A stretch of DNA of 64,000 nucleotides, taken from positions 372,001 through 436,000 of the forward strand of contig NZ_CP046914.1 in assembly GCF_009789675.1 (NCBI RefSeq), read 5' to 3'. The position numbers and the translations under genes were made by a program. This DNA comes from Paraburkholderia acidisoli. Lineage in GTDB: Bacteria; Pseudomonadota; Gammaproteobacteria; Burkholderiales; Burkholderiaceae. Below, one piece after another: positions 51,553-61,071 of this stretch; position 1 is the stretch's first letter; each line of letters begins with the position of its first letter. The notes under the pieces were generated by a model, which was given only the letters and a program-made list of their open reading frames with translations, made no database searches and was not told the DNA's origin.

Positions 51553-52730
51553 CGAACGGCTCCCACGGGTTGAGCGCCTGGGCGCAATGCGTCGATAAAA
51601 GCGGCCACCTGCGCGCGCACTTCCGCGTTGGGCACTTCGCCATAAGGTTGTTCGAGCAGACGCAGCGAGGGCACGCCGAGCGCGTCGAGCGCCGCTTTCT
51701 GATCGGGATAATCCCAGCCGAGCACGTCGTCGTTCGCCTCGTACCAGAAGATCACGCCATGCGCGTGCGCGGCCTGGATCGCCTCGATAAAGCGTGCGTC
51801 GTCCCCGGCTTGCGGATAGCGGCGCAGGCTCGGCGAGCGCAGCTGGTAACGATGCGCGATGGCATCGAGCGGCGCGAGACCGCTGTCGAATTCGCCGCCA
51901 ACGGCCAGTTGACCGCCGAGATGTTCGTCGCCGACGATCACCGCGCCGCACGCTTCGACCACGCGGTAAAACGCGTCCGAGTCGTGCGCCGAGCCCTTTA
52001 CGACGAGGCGCGGCCCGTCGTGAGCGGGCAATGCGTTGCGCTCCGCCAGCAGCGCGTCCAATGCCGCCACATGTTGCGCGCGCGGCATCTTGCCCAGCGC
52101 ATCGACAATCTGCAACGCGGCGGCGCCGCTCATCCTGGCCGGTTGTGCATGCCGCAGCGCCGTCAACGCGTCGAATCGAGCGAGGTGAGCGTTCGCGTCC
52201 CGAATCGCCCGCGCGACGGCATCGGCTTCGATCGCCCGCCCGCTCAACGCTTCGAGCCGCGACTTCAGGCGCTCGACCTGATCGCGCACATAGCGCGCCG
52301 TCGAGCGATACGGCGTTTGCAACAGGTCGAACAAATGCAGCGGGGGAATCGCGAGTTGCGGCTCGAGCCGTTGCGCTTCGAGCAGGAAGTAATAGAGTTG
52401 CAAACCGTTTTCCGACGTGCGCGGCATCACCACCAGGTCGTACGCGGCATAGTCGCCGCGCAGAAACTGCTCGAACAGGGCGCGCGCGGCGCCGTCGAAG
52501 CAGGCGTCGAGAAAACGGTCGGCGTGCGGCAGCGTGGCGTGCCGGCGCGGCGTCAGCCGGCGCGGCACGCAACCCGCCGCCTCGATCAATTCGACCGGCA
52601 CGTTCAGCGAGACGTAGCCCACCGTGTTGGCGCCCGGCACGGCGCCTTCGACCGTATCGGTCGCGGCGAACGCGGCGAGCCGGGCATCCGGCGCGAGCGG
52701 CGTGGAAAGGAGTTCAGTCATGTCATTCAC
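51549..52730 (-). CDS. 2-Hydroxyacyl-CoA dehydratase-family protein, smaller subunit
   Basis: A 393-residue partner of the preceding subunit. ANTVGYVSLNVPVELIEAAG matches the family opening. The DACFDGAARALFE region keeps one probable cluster cysteine (Cys77). The usual Cys-Asp before the next helix appears as Ser106-Glu107 in VVMPRTSENGLQLYYFL. Loss of this ligand suggests an altered or absent cluster. It lies 36 bp after the MFS transporter stop and overlaps the larger subunit gene. It may have a non-redox or specialised CoA-related role. Confidence 0.7.
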   Translation of the reverse strand: MNDMTELLSTPLAPDARLAAFAATDTVEGAVPGANTVGYVSLNVPVELIEAAGCVPRRLTPRRHATLPHADRFLDACFDGAARALFEQFLRGDYAAYDLVVMPRTSENGLQLYYFLLEAQRLEPQLAIPPLHLFDLLQTPYRSTARYVRDQVERLKSRLEALSGRAIEADAVARAIRDANAHLARFDALTALRHAQPARMSGAAALQIVDALGKMPRAQHVAALDALLAERNALPAHDGPRLVVKGSAHDSDAFYRVVEACGAVIVGDEHLGGQLAVGGEFDSGLAPLDAIAHRYQLRSPSLRRYPQAGDDARFIEAIQAAHAHGVIFWYEANDDVLGWDYPDQKAALDALGVPSLRLLEQPYGEVPNAEVRAQVAAFIDALRPGAQPVGAVR

Positions 52731-52766
52731 GAAAACGAGGCATTCAGATCGATATCACCGCGCGCT

Positions 52767-54089
52767 TCAACCGCGCGCGCCCGCACCGTCGCCGGTGGGA
52801 CCGTCGGCGCGGCGCGCGCGCAAGGCCAGCGCGAGCAGCAACGCGCCCAGCAGCAGCACGACGGCGAGGAAGTACGCGACATCCGCGAACGAGCCCGTGC
52901 TCTGCCGGATCCAGCCGATCACGTTCGGCCCGAGCAGGCCCGCGAGATTGCCGCAGAGATTGATGAAGGCGAAGCCGCCGGCCGCCGCGGCGCCCTTCAT
53001 GAAGTCCATCGGCACGGCCCAGAACACGGCCTGCGCGGCGCCCAGGCCGATCAAGCCCAGCAGCAGCATCGCGTAGGCGCTCGCACCGCCGCCCACCACC
53101 ACCGAAGCGGCCAGGCCGAGCGCGCCCACGAGCGTCGGCAGCACGACGTGCCAGAGGCGCTCCGCGTGCCGGTCCGAGTGCCGCGCGTTGAGCCACATCG
53201 CCACGCCCGCGAACACCCACGGCGTGGCCGCGAGCACCGCCACCGTGAAGTCGCCGAAATTCGACAGATGCTTGATGGCTTGCGGCAGCCAGAAAATCAC
53301 GCCATAGACGCCCATCGTCAGCGCGAACCACGCGCCGGCGCACGCCCACAGGCGCAAGCTGCCCGCCGTGCGCGGCAAGGCGCGCACGCGTTCCGTGCTA
53401 TGCGCGTGCTGCGTGCGGGTGGCGGCATCGTCGTCGAGTTTCGCCAGCAGCCATGCGCGTTCCGCCTCGTTCAGCCAGGCGGCGTCGCGCGGCGTCTCGG
53501 GCAGTTTCAGCAGCGTGTAGATGCCGAGCAGCACGGGCACGAGCCCTTCGGCAACGAACATCCATCGCCAGCCGGACAAACCGCCAAGCGTGTGCGTCGA
53601 CGTCATGAGCCAGCCCGAGAGCGGCGCGCCGATCACGATCGACACGGCAATCGCGATCGTGTTCTTCGAGGTCACGCGCGCCCGGTAACGCGCGGGAATC
53701 CACACGCTGTAGTAGTACAGCGTGACCGGCGCGAAGCCCGCCTCCGTCACGCCCAGCAGAAAGCGCAGCACGTAGAACTGCGTGGGCGTGTGCACGAGCG
53801 ACATGCCCGCCGCCGCGAGTCCCCACGCGATGCTCATGAGGCCGAGGCACACGCGCACGCCGTAGCTGCGCGCCGCCATCGCAATGGGAATCTGGAACAG
53901 CAGATAGCTGACGAAAAACATGCCCACGCCGAAGCCGTACACACGCGGCGTGAAACCCAGCTCGGCGTTCATCTGCAACGCCGCGAAGCTCACGTTGACG
54001 CGATCGATCGAGTTCAGGATGAACAGCAGAAAAATCAGCGGCACGATACGCCAGACCACCTTGCGCATAACATCGACATCGGTTTGCAT
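52767..54089 (-). CDS. MFS transporter, anion:cation symporter (ACS/phthalate-tartrate) family
   Basis: A 440-residue twelve-helix transporter. ACS traits are IVPLIFLLFILNSIDRVNVS in helix 1, FFVSYLLFQIPIAMAARSYG in helix 2 and RFLLGVTEAGFAPV in helix 4. GGAGGAGACAG precedes the ATG; the longer upstream frame is an antisense artefact of the CoA-transferase gene. Members carry hexuronates, tartrate, phthalate and other organic anions. Here it would import the acid handled by the CoA-transferase and dehydratase. Confidence 0.9.
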   Translation of the reverse strand: MQTDVDVMRKVVWRIVPLIFLLFILNSIDRVNVSFAALQMNAELGFTPRVYGFGVGMFFVSYLLFQIPIAMAARSYGVRVCLGLMSIAWGLAAAGMSLVHTPTQFYVLRFLLGVTEAGFAPVTLYYYSVWIPARYRARVTSKNTIAIAVSIVIGAPLSGWLMTSTHTLGGLSGWRWMFVAEGLVPVLLGIYTLLKLPETPRDAAWLNEAERAWLLAKLDDDAATRTQHAHSTERVRALPRTAGSLRLWACAGAWFALTMGVYGVIFWLPQAIKHLSNFGDFTVAVLAATPWVFAGVAMWLNARHSDRHAERLWHVVLPTLVGALGLAASVVVGGGASAYAMLLLGLIGLGAAQAVFWAVPMDFMKGAAAAGGFAFINLCGNLAGLLGPNVIGWIRQSTGSFADVAYFLAVVLLLGALLLALALRARRADGPTGDGAGARG

Positions 54090-54187
54090 CTGTCTCCTCC
54101 GATGATCGGGCCGGTCATGTTCGACGTTGCGCGTGGATTGCGTCTCTTGTCGATGCGGCCCAGAACGGTTTGATAGGTTGCCGTGCG

Positions 54188-55432
54188 CTAGATCACGGCG
54201 CGCGCGGCCAGCTCGCGCAACTGGTCGTCGCTCAGGCCCAACAGCTCGGCGTACACCGCCGCGTTGTGTTCGCCCAGTTGCGGCGCGGGCCGGTCGAATC
54301 CCGTGAACGCACCCGACATGCGGATCGGCAAACCGGTCACCACCACGTCGCCCGTGTCGCCGAACACGGGGTGTTCGAGCCGCGTGGTCTCGCCGCGCCG
54401 CAGCGCGCGCGTGTCGCGCACCGCTTCGCCCGGCGTGCGCACGGCACCGCAAGGCACGCCGAGCGCGCCGAGCGTGTCCACCACCTGCGCCGTTGGCACG
54501 CGCGACGTCCATGCCTCCACCCGCGCATGCAGTTCGTCGGCGTGTTTGACGCGCTGGTCGCGCGAGCTGAAACGCGCGTCGCGCGCGAGTTCCGGCGCGC
54601 CCATCGCGCCGAACAGCGCCGCGACGAACTTGTCGGTGGGCGAACAGATCGCCACGTGCCCGTCGGCCGTGGCGAACACGCCGAACGGCGCGAGGCGCGT
54701 GAGCGTATTGCCGGTGCGTGTGGATTGGCCGAGCCGCTCCATCACGTCCGACTGCTCGCACGCCACCACGCTCGTGAGCGCGCCGAGCAGCGAAACGTCG
54801 ACATGCTGGCCGCGCCCCGTGCGCTGCGCCTGCAACAGCGCCGCCAGCGTGCCGATGGTCGCGTACAGCGGCGCGGACAGATCGCCGATCGGCACGCCCA
54901 CGCGCACCGGCGCGTCGCCCGCGAGCCCCGAGGTCAGCATGAGGCCGGAGAGCGCCTGCACGATGGTGTCCATCGCGCGATTCTGGCCGCCGAGTTCGTC
55001 GGCGCCGAAACCGCTGATCGACGTGTACACGAGGCGCGGATTCACCTGCGCGAGCGTCGCATAGCCAATGCCCAGCCGGTCGGCCGTGCCCGCGCTGTAG
55101 TTTTCGACCACGGCGTCCGCGTGGCGCGCGAGATCGACAAACATCGCGCGGCCTTCCTCGCTTTTGAGGTTCAGCGTGACGCCGAGCTTGTTGCGCCCGC
55201 GTTCGAGCAGCGAGAGGGAAAGATCGCCGGCGTCGCGCTTTTGCAGGGTCACGCCGTCGCGCCCGAGATAAGGGGCGTTGTTGCGCATCGTGTCCGGGTT
55301 CGACGGATTCTCGATCTTGATGACGCGCGCGCCGAGCCCGGCAAGCAGCAAGGTGGCGTAAGGGCCGGCGAGCGCGGTGGTGAGGTCGAGAATGGTGAGT
55401 CCTTCGAGCGGACGAGGCTGGGCTGCATTCAT
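54188..55432 (-). CDS. CaiB/BaiF-family (class III) CoA-transferase
   Basis: A 414-residue class III CoA-transferase. LDLTTALAGPYATLLLAGLGARVIK (opening strand, key TxxLAGP and LGA-V-K), the probable catalytic Asp184 in VPIGDLSAPLY, and GRGQHVDVSLL are family hallmarks. It would make the acyl-CoA from the imported acid by transfer from another CoA ester. FldA, the cinnamoyl-CoA:phenyllactate CoA-transferase, is a family member that works with 2-hydroxyacyl-CoA dehydratase, a relation mirrored by the genes downstream. Other substrates such as formate, mesaconate or carnitine are possible. Confidence 0.88.
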   Translation of the reverse strand: MNAAQPRPLEGLTILDLTTALAGPYATLLLAGLGARVIKIENPSNPDTMRNNAPYLGRDGVTLQKRDAGDLSLSLLERGRNKLGVTLNLKSEEGRAMFVDLARHADAVVENYSAGTADRLGIGYATLAQVNPRLVYTSISGFGADELGGQNRAMDTIVQALSGLMLTSGLAGDAPVRVGVPIGDLSAPLYATIGTLAALLQAQRTGRGQHVDVSLLGALTSVVACEQSDVMERLGQSTRTGNTLTRLAPFGVFATADGHVAICSPTDKFVAALFGAMGAPELARDARFSSRDQRVKHADELHARVEAWTSRVPTAQVVDTLGALGVPCGAVRTPGEAVRDTRALRRGETTRLEHPVFGDTGDVVVTGLPIRMSGAFTGFDRPAPQLGEHNAAVYAELLGLSDDQLRELAARAVI

Positions 55433-55488
55433 GTATTTCAGTGTGCCGATGCTGTGGTGAACCCGGTTGGCGCGGTCTTCATGCCTCG

Positions 55489-56589
55489 CTAGAAGCGATG
55501 GCGGATACCGACGCGAAAGACGCCTTGCGTGTTGCCGCTCGACGCGTCGTTGGTGGCGGGAAACGCGAACGCAACGGTGTTCGCGCCCGTCACGCGCTGA
55601 TACGTGAAGCCGGTGTAGACGTCGGTGCGCTTGGAGAGCGCGTAATCGAGCCCGAGGTCGCCTTCCTGCAAACGTCCCTTGGCGTTGGCGGAGTCGCGCG
55701 TGTAGACGAGCGTGTAGTCCGCGCCGACACTCAACGCGGGCGTGATGCGGTACGACGCGCCCGCCGTGTAGAGATTCGACTTGTTCGCGAGACTTTCGGC
55801 GCGCGAATAGGTGTAGAGCGCGAACACGCGAGTCTTGTCGTCGATGTTGAAATACGCGCCGATACCCGCCGTCTTCACGCCCGAGGCGCTCGAGAGCCAC
55901 GGCGAGAGCAGCGGCGAGAACTCGGGGTTGTGGTCGTTCGTATAGACCGCATCGACGGAAAACCGCGTGTTCGTGTAGCCCAGCGTGAAGCTCTGCACGT
56001 TCTTCGCGCCGGGATGCCCCGCCACGCCGCCGAGCGCATACATCGCGCCCACGTTGAAGCCCGCGAACTGGCCGAGATAGCGGATCGAGTTGTTGACCTT
56101 CACGCCGTCGAGCCGGTTGTCCACGCCATAGGTGTGCGCGGAGCCCGCCATGCCGCCCGAGACGTTGACGATGCCCGAGTAGAAACCGAGGTCGTACATG
56201 AAGTCGAACTGACGGCCGAGACGCACTTCGCCCCAATGCCCCGCCAGACCGACGGTAGCGTTGCGGCTGAATTCCAGGCCCTGGCTCGCCGTGCCGTTTT
56301 CCAGGAAGAAGCCGCTTTCCAGCGTGAAGACGGCGCGCAAGCCGCCGCCGAGATCTTCCGAACCGCGCAAGCCCCAGCGGTTGGGTTGCAGCACGCTGCT
56401 CGTGAGCGAATAGAGCGAGCCGCTCGACGTGCCGCTCGCCGCGCGCGTCGTGTAGTTCATGCCGATATCGAGCAGGCCGTAAAGCTGCACGTAACTGCCC
56501 GTATCCACGCTTGAAGGCGCGGGCGCTGCCTGCGCCATCGCCAACCCCGAAAACGCCCACGCGCCGAGCGCGCCAAGCCGCTTTTTCAT
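55489..56589 (-). CDS. Gram-negative trimeric porin
   Basis: A 366-residue outer-membrane porin. Signal MKKRLGALGAWAFSGLA is cleaved near MAQAAP, the mature start SYVQLYGLLDIGMNY is classical, and the chain ends VGIRHRF with terminal Phe. GGAGACTGGCGGAC is the ribosome site. It is the first gene of the minus-strand operon with CoA-transferase, MFS and dehydratase subunits. Its promoter region contains the palindrome at 56631, so it is probably TetR-controlled together with them. Confidence 0.9.
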   Translation of the reverse strand: MKKRLGALGAWAFSGLAMAQAAPAPSSVDTGSYVQLYGLLDIGMNYTTRAASGTSSGSLYSLTSSVLQPNRWGLRGSEDLGGGLRAVFTLESGFFLENGTASQGLEFSRNATVGLAGHWGEVRLGRQFDFMYDLGFYSGIVNVSGGMAGSAHTYGVDNRLDGVKVNNSIRYLGQFAGFNVGAMYALGGVAGHPGAKNVQSFTLGYTNTRFSVDAVYTNDHNPEFSPLLSPWLSSASGVKTAGIGAYFNIDDKTRVFALYTYSRAESLANKSNLYTAGASYRITPALSVGADYTLVYTRDSANAKGRLQEGDLGLDYALSKRTDVYTGFTYQRVTGANTVAFAFPATNDASSGNTQGVFRVGIRHRF

Positions 56590-56630
56590 GTCCGCCAGTC
56601 TCCGTCGTTGTTGTGTCTGTCTGGCGTTAA

Positions 56631-56649
56631 TTTTTACGCACCGTAAAAA
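56631..56649. promoter_or_regulatory. Probable TetR operator A, TTTTTACG-CAC-CGTAAAAA
   Basis: Perfect 8-bp arms with a 3-bp centre, 42 bp before the porin ATG. The same sequence recurs at 56798 near the divergent TetR gene. Duplicated palindromes in a TetR intergenic region are the standard operator arrangement. Confidence 0.75.
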
Positions 56650-56797
56650 CATTGGTCAATCCAGGGTAATCGCTAGCGGACGAACTTCTTGCCGACGCGA
56701 GGCGGACTTATCCACGAATTCTGCTCCCGTTCCGTGTCACGGGGAAGAAACTCGAATTGATGACGGTCGCGTCAACGCGCGCGCTGAGTGCGGCCAA

Positions 56798-56816
56798 TTT
56801 TTACGATCCGTAAATT
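56798..56816. promoter_or_regulatory. Probable TetR operator B, TTTTTACG-ATC-CGTAAATT
   Basis: Shares TTTTTACGnnCCGTAAA with operator A and lies 52 bp before the TetR ATG. Six of eight arm positions are symmetric. Likely autoregulation of tetR. No gene is seen between the porin and TetR starts. Confidence 0.7.
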
Positions 56817-56867
56817 TTCCGGCGTGTAAAATATGCGCAGAACGAATCGGTCGGGAGACGAGCGGAT

Positions 56868-57560
56868 ATGGGCGAGCGCCTGCAAAAAACGCAGAAGTCG
56901 CAGCAGCGGCGGGAAGACATCCTCGCGTGCGCGCGTGAACTCTTCGAGCGCAAAGGCTTTGCGAATACGTCGATCAACGACATCGCACAGGCGTGCGGCA
57001 TCAAGCGGGAAAACGTCTATTACTACTATCCGAGCCGCGGCGACATCCTGATCGAACTGGTGCGGCCGAACAATCAGGTGCTGGTCGACGGCATGGAGCG
57101 CATCCTTGCCGCCAACGTCACGCCGGTCACGCGACTCTTTCTCGCGCTCCAGCACCACATTCGCCTGTTCGACCGCGTAGCGCTCGACACCGTCACGGTG
57201 GGCTTGCGCGGCATCGCTCACGACGACCGCCAGTCGGTGCACAAGGAAGTGCGCCCGCTCTACAAGCGCTACGAGGACTGCTGGGTGCAGTTGATCGAGG
57301 AAGGCGCGCAGGCGGGCGTGCTGCGCACGATGGACAATCCGAAGCTCGTCGTGTTCGCGATCCTCGGCATGTGCAACTGGCTGACGCACTGGTACGACCC
57401 GGCCGGCCCCGTCTCGCTGGACGGCATCGTCGACGTGTTCTTCAATCTGATCGCGGGCGGCCTGGTCGACGCTTCGCGGCTGAAAACGGCGATCGGCAAG
57501 GAACTCGCGAACCTGCCGCCCACGCTCCTCGCCACCGCCCACGGCGCCGCGAGCGCGTAA
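56868..57560 (+). CDS. TetR-family transcriptional regulator
   Basis: A 230-residue TetR protein. HTH region REDILACARELFERKGF, then TSINDIAQACGIKRENVYYYYP, is canonical; the C-terminal helical ligand domain follows (YDPAGPVSLDGIVDVFF). GGGAGACGAGC precedes the ATG. It is divergent from the porin/CoA-transferase operon with two matching palindromes between, so it most likely represses that operon and itself. Ligands of related TetR proteins are often acyl-CoA esters, which would suit this operon. Confidence 0.92.
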   Translation: MGERLQKTQKSQQRREDILACARELFERKGFANTSINDIAQACGIKRENVYYYYPSRGDILIELVRPNNQVLVDGMERILAANVTPVTRLFLALQHHIRLFDRVALDTVTVGLRGIAHDDRQSVHKEVRPLYKRYEDCWVQLIEEGAQAGVLRTMDNPKLVVFAILGMCNWLTHWYDPAGPVSLDGIVDVFFNLIAGGLVDASRLKTAIGKELANLPPTLLATAHGAASA

Positions 57561-57598
57561 CGGCGCTCGGCGCTCGCCGCGCGCCGCGCGCCCGCATC

Positions 57599-57621
57599 GC
57601 GCGATAACGGCTTTATCGCGC
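57599..57621. terminator. Hairpin between convergent tetR and fcs genes
   Basis: Perfect 9-bp stem GCGCGATAA / TTATCGCGC with a 5-base loop, overlapping the fcs stop codon. No T-run follows on either side, so it may slow rather than end transcription, or serve both converging transcripts. Confidence 0.4.
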
Positions 57622-59490
57622 CGCGCTTGTCGCCGCGACGATCACCTCCGGATCGTCGCCCGCATACATCGACTCGACCAGCGCTTCGCGATGCTGAAGC
57701 ACCGCGCGCTGGTTGATCGAGCCTTTGTCGGTGATTTCGCCGCGATCGAGCGACGGCGCTTGCACGAGCAGGCGCAGCCGAGCGACAAACGTGGAACTGC
57801 CCGAGGCCTGCGCGTTCAATCGCGCGAGCAGCGAAGCGAAGAACGCGCGCACGGCAGGCGCACTCAACACCTTGTCGAGGTCCGCGTCATCGCCCAGTCC
57901 GGCCAACTCGCGACACGCATCGAGCCGCGGAAAAATCATCACGCCCACCTCGTCGCGATTCAGGCCCGTGATCACGGCATCGAGCACATAGGGCGCGCCT
58001 TCGCTCACGATACGCGCGCGCATCGGCCCCACGCTCACGAACGTGCCTGAACCCAGCTTGAAGTCCTCCGCGATACGGCCATCGAACGCGAGGCCCACTT
58101 CCGGCCGCCCGGGATCGACGAACCGCACGGCATCGCCGGTGCAGTAATAGCCCTCCTCGTCGAACACGGCCGCCGCCTGCGCCTCGCTCGCGCGCCAGTA
58201 GCCGCGCATCACGTTCGGGCCGCGAAAACGCACTTCGAGCTTGCCGTCCATGGGCACGATCTTCGTCTCGCAACCCGGCGCGGGCAGACCGACATACCCC
58301 GCCCCCGAATACGGCCCCGTGGTGAAGAGGCACGACGGCGCGGTTTCCGTCATGCCGAGCGCGGCCATGATGCGGATCGGCTCGCCGCAGTACTTGAGCG
58401 TGACCTGTTCGAGCCGCGCCCAGGCGGCCTTCGACAAACCCGCGCCCGCGAAGAAATACAGGTTCACGCGCGAAAAGAAGCGCTCGCGCAGCGCGGCGTC
58501 GGTTTCCAGCGCCATCGTCAGTTCTTCCCAGCCCTTGGGCACGTTGAAGAACACCGTGGGCGCGATCTCGCGCAGGTTGCGCAGCGTTGCCTCGAACTTG
58601 CCCGCGACCGGCTTGCCGTCGTCGATATACAGCGTGCCGCCGTTATAAAGCGCGATACCCACGTTGTGACTGCCGCCGAACGTGTGATTCCACGGCAGCC
58701 AGTCGACCAGCACGGGCGGCTCGATGCCGAACTGCGGGAACGTTTCGAGCAGCATCTGCTGGTTCGCGCACAGCATGCGGTGCGTGGTGGGCACGGCCTT
58801 GGGCAGGCGCGTCGAACCGGACGTGAACAGGAACTTCGCAATGGTGTCGCCATTCACTTCGGCATGCGAAATGTCGATGTCGCGCGGTCGAGTGTCGAGC
58901 AAGGTCGAGAGGCGCGTCACGCCGGGCCGCGCCGACGCCGCCGCGCTCACGCGTTCGACATCGGCGGGCAACACCGCGTCGAGCGCTTTCGCGTAGGCGT
59001 CGATATCGTCGGCGAACACGAGCCCCGGCGTGAGCAGTTCGACCGCGTGGCGGAGCTTGCCGTAATCGCTCGACAGCAGCGAATACGCGGGCGAAATGGG
59101 CGCATGCGGCACGCCCGCATACATCGCGCCGAGCGCCATCTGCATATGTTCGAGGCTGTTGCCCGAGAGGATCAGCAACGGCCGCGCTGCGCTCAGCCCG
59201 CGCTGCGAGAGCGCTTCGCCAATCGCGCGCGCATGCGCGAGCATCTGCGCATACGTGATGCCGCGCCACGCGCCCGACGCGTCGCGACGCGCCACCAGCC
59301 AGCGGTCCGGATGCGCGCGCGCGCCCTGCTCCAGCCGGTCCGTCAAACGCTCGGGGTACGCGCCGAGCGGCGCGCTGTCTTCGATGTACCAGCTCTCGCC
59401 GCGCCGCTCGATGCGCGGCGAAGTCCGCCCGATGGCCACACGCCGGTAACCGGTCGTGCCGCCGCTCGCGTGGCTTTGGTCCGATTCCAA
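57613..59490 (-). CDS. fcs: Feruloyl-CoA synthase
   Basis: A 625-residue ANL-superfamily ligase that activates ferulate, p-coumarate or caffeate with ATP and CoA. The AMP-binding signature LFTSGSTRLPKA is at 221-232, with MTETAPSCL-like AALGMTETAPS further on and the hinge region YYCTGDAVRFVD. Fcs of Pseudomonas and related genera is about this length. A TTG start was taken because GAGGAGACAGG lies just upstream and no nearby ATG fits. It is the third gene after ech and vdh, the order expected for ferulate catabolism. Confidence 0.9.
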   Translation of the reverse strand: MESDQSHASGGTTGYRRVAIGRTSPRIERRGESWYIEDSAPLGAYPERLTDRLEQGARAHPDRWLVARRDASGAWRGITYAQMLAHARAIGEALSQRGLSAARPLLILSGNSLEHMQMALGAMYAGVPHAPISPAYSLLSSDYGKLRHAVELLTPGLVFADDIDAYAKALDAVLPADVERVSAAASARPGVTRLSTLLDTRPRDIDISHAEVNGDTIAKFLFTSGSTRLPKAVPTTHRMLCANQQMLLETFPQFGIEPPVLVDWLPWNHTFGGSHNVGIALYNGGTLYIDDGKPVAGKFEATLRNLREIAPTVFFNVPKGWEELTMALETDAALRERFFSRVNLYFFAGAGLSKAAWARLEQVTLKYCGEPIRIMAALGMTETAPSCLFTTGPYSGAGYVGLPAPGCETKIVPMDGKLEVRFRGPNVMRGYWRASEAQAAAVFDEEGYYCTGDAVRFVDPGRPEVGLAFDGRIAEDFKLGSGTFVSVGPMRARIVSEGAPYVLDAVITGLNRDEVGVMIFPRLDACRELAGLGDDADLDKVLSAPAVRAFFASLLARLNAQASGSSTFVARLRLLVQAPSLDRGEITDKGSINQRAVLQHREALVESMYAGDDPEVIVAATSAAR

Positions 59491-59585
59491 AACCTGTCTC
59501 CTCTTCGAGCCGCGTTCGCCTTGATGCGCGCGCGGCGTGTCTCACTCCGGACGATCGACAACCTTCTCGCGACGCTGCGCGCGAG

Positions 59586-61037
59586 TCAGATCGGATAGTG
59601 GCGCGGCCCCGTTTGCACCGTGATCCAGCGCAGATCCGTGAATTCGGCGATGGACGCCTTGCTGCCGAAGCGGCCGTAACCGCTCGCCTTCACGCCGCCG
59701 AACGGCATTTGCGCCTCGTCGTGCACCGTTGGCCCGTTGATATGGCAGATGCCCGATTCGATGCGCTTCGCCACGTTCATCGCGCGGCCGATATCGCGGC
59801 TGAACACCGCGGCGGAGAGGCCGTATTCGCTGTCGTTCGCCACGGCGATAGCGTCGTCGTCGCCATCCACGCGCTGCACGGTCACGACCGGGCCGAACGA
59901 TTCGTCGGCGTACAGCTTCATCTCGCGCGTGACGTTTTCGACGATGGCGGGCTGCATGATCGCGCCGGCGATCTCGCAACCGAGCGGCAGCGTCGCGCCC
60001 TTCTCGCGCGCGTCGTCCACCAGCGCGCGGATGCGCCGCGCCGAGGCTTCGCTTTCGAGCGTGCCGAGCACGGAACCGGGTTGCGTGGGGTCGCCCGCCT
60101 TGAGCGTGCGCGCCTTCGCCACGAGCTTTTCCATGAACGCGTCGGCGACCTTGCGATCGACGATCACGCGTTCCGTCGACATGCAAATTTGCCCTTGATT
60201 GAAGAACGCGCCGAAGGCGATCGCCGCCACGGCCGCGTCGAGATCGGCGTCGTCGAGCACCAGCACGGGCGCCTTGCCGCCGAGTTCGAGCAGCGCGGGC
60301 TTGAGGTGCCGCGCGGCCAGTTCCGCGACGATGCGGCCCACGCGCGTGGAGCCGGTGAAGTTCACGCGCTTGACGGCGGGATTGGCAACCAGACGTTCGA
60401 CGATGGCGGGCGCGTCTTCCGCCGAATGCGTGACGACGTTCACGACGCCCTCGCCGAGTCCCGCTTCGTTGAGCACCGCGCCGATCAGCGCATGCACGCC
60501 GGGGCAGCCTTCCGACGCCTTGAGCACGACCGTATTGCCGCACGCGAGCGGCATGGCCAGCGCGCGCGTGGCGAGAATCACGGGCGCGTTCCAGGGCGCC
60601 ATGCCGAGCACGACGCCGCAGGGCTGGCGCACGGCCATCGCGAGACTGCCGGGCACGTCGGACGGAATCACGGCGCCGTCGATCTGCGTGGTCATGGCGG
60701 CGGCCTCGCGCAGCATGTTGGCCGCGAGCATCACGTTGAAGCCGTACCAGTTCGCCATCGCGCCGGTTTCAGCCGCGCCCACGGCGATGAACTCGGGCGT
60801 GCGGGCGTCCATGCGGTCGGCGGCGGCGAGCAGGCGTTTGCGCCGCTCGGTGGGCGTGAGCGCGGCCCACGCGGGGAACGCGCGCGCGGCGGCGGCCACC
60901 GCGGCATCGGCGTCGTCCACCGTGGCGGCGGCGGCGCGCGTGGCGACTTCGCCCGTTGCCGGATTGATGCGATCGAAGGTCTTGCCGCTCGCCGCGGCCC
61001 GCGCCGCGCCGCCAATCAGAAGCTGCGTTTCATGCAT
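59586..61037 (-). CDS. vdh: Vanillin dehydrogenase (benzaldehyde-type ALDH)
   Basis: A 483-residue aldehyde dehydrogenase with Glu251 (LLELGGKAPV) and Cys285 (NQGQICMST). Proximal motif GMAPWNAPVILATRAL and the spacing of the QGQICMSTER segment are characteristic of vanillin/salicylaldehyde dehydrogenases. GGAGGAGACACCCC precedes the ATG. It oxidises the vanillin or 4-hydroxybenzaldehyde released by Ech to vanillate or 4-hydroxybenzoate. It lies between ech and fcs with gaps of 34 and 95 bp. Confidence 0.9.
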   Translation of the reverse strand: MHETQLLIGGAARAAASGKTFDRINPATGEVATRAAAATVDDADAAVAAAARAFPAWAALTPTERRKRLLAAADRMDARTPEFIAVGAAETGAMANWYGFNVMLAANMLREAAAMTTQIDGAVIPSDVPGSLAMAVRQPCGVVLGMAPWNAPVILATRALAMPLACGNTVVLKASEGCPGVHALIGAVLNEAGLGEGVVNVVTHSAEDAPAIVERLVANPAVKRVNFTGSTRVGRIVAELAARHLKPALLELGGKAPVLVLDDADLDAAVAAIAFGAFFNQGQICMSTERVIVDRKVADAFMEKLVAKARTLKAGDPTQPGSVLGTLESEASARRIRALVDDAREKGATLPLGCEIAGAIMQPAIVENVTREMKLYADESFGPVVTVQRVDGDDDAIAVANDSEYGLSAAVFSRDIGRAMNVAKRIESGICHINGPTVHDEAQMPFGGVKASGYGRFGSKASIAEFTDLRWITVQTGPRHYPI

Positions 61038-61071
61038 GGGGTGTCTCCTCCTGTTCCCGGTTACGCGGCGC

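Noticed and set aside
54090..54761. N-terminal extension of the MFS transporter
   Set aside because: Lies out of frame inside the CoA-transferase gene. The ATG at 54089 has a perfect ribosome site and starts a normal helix 1.
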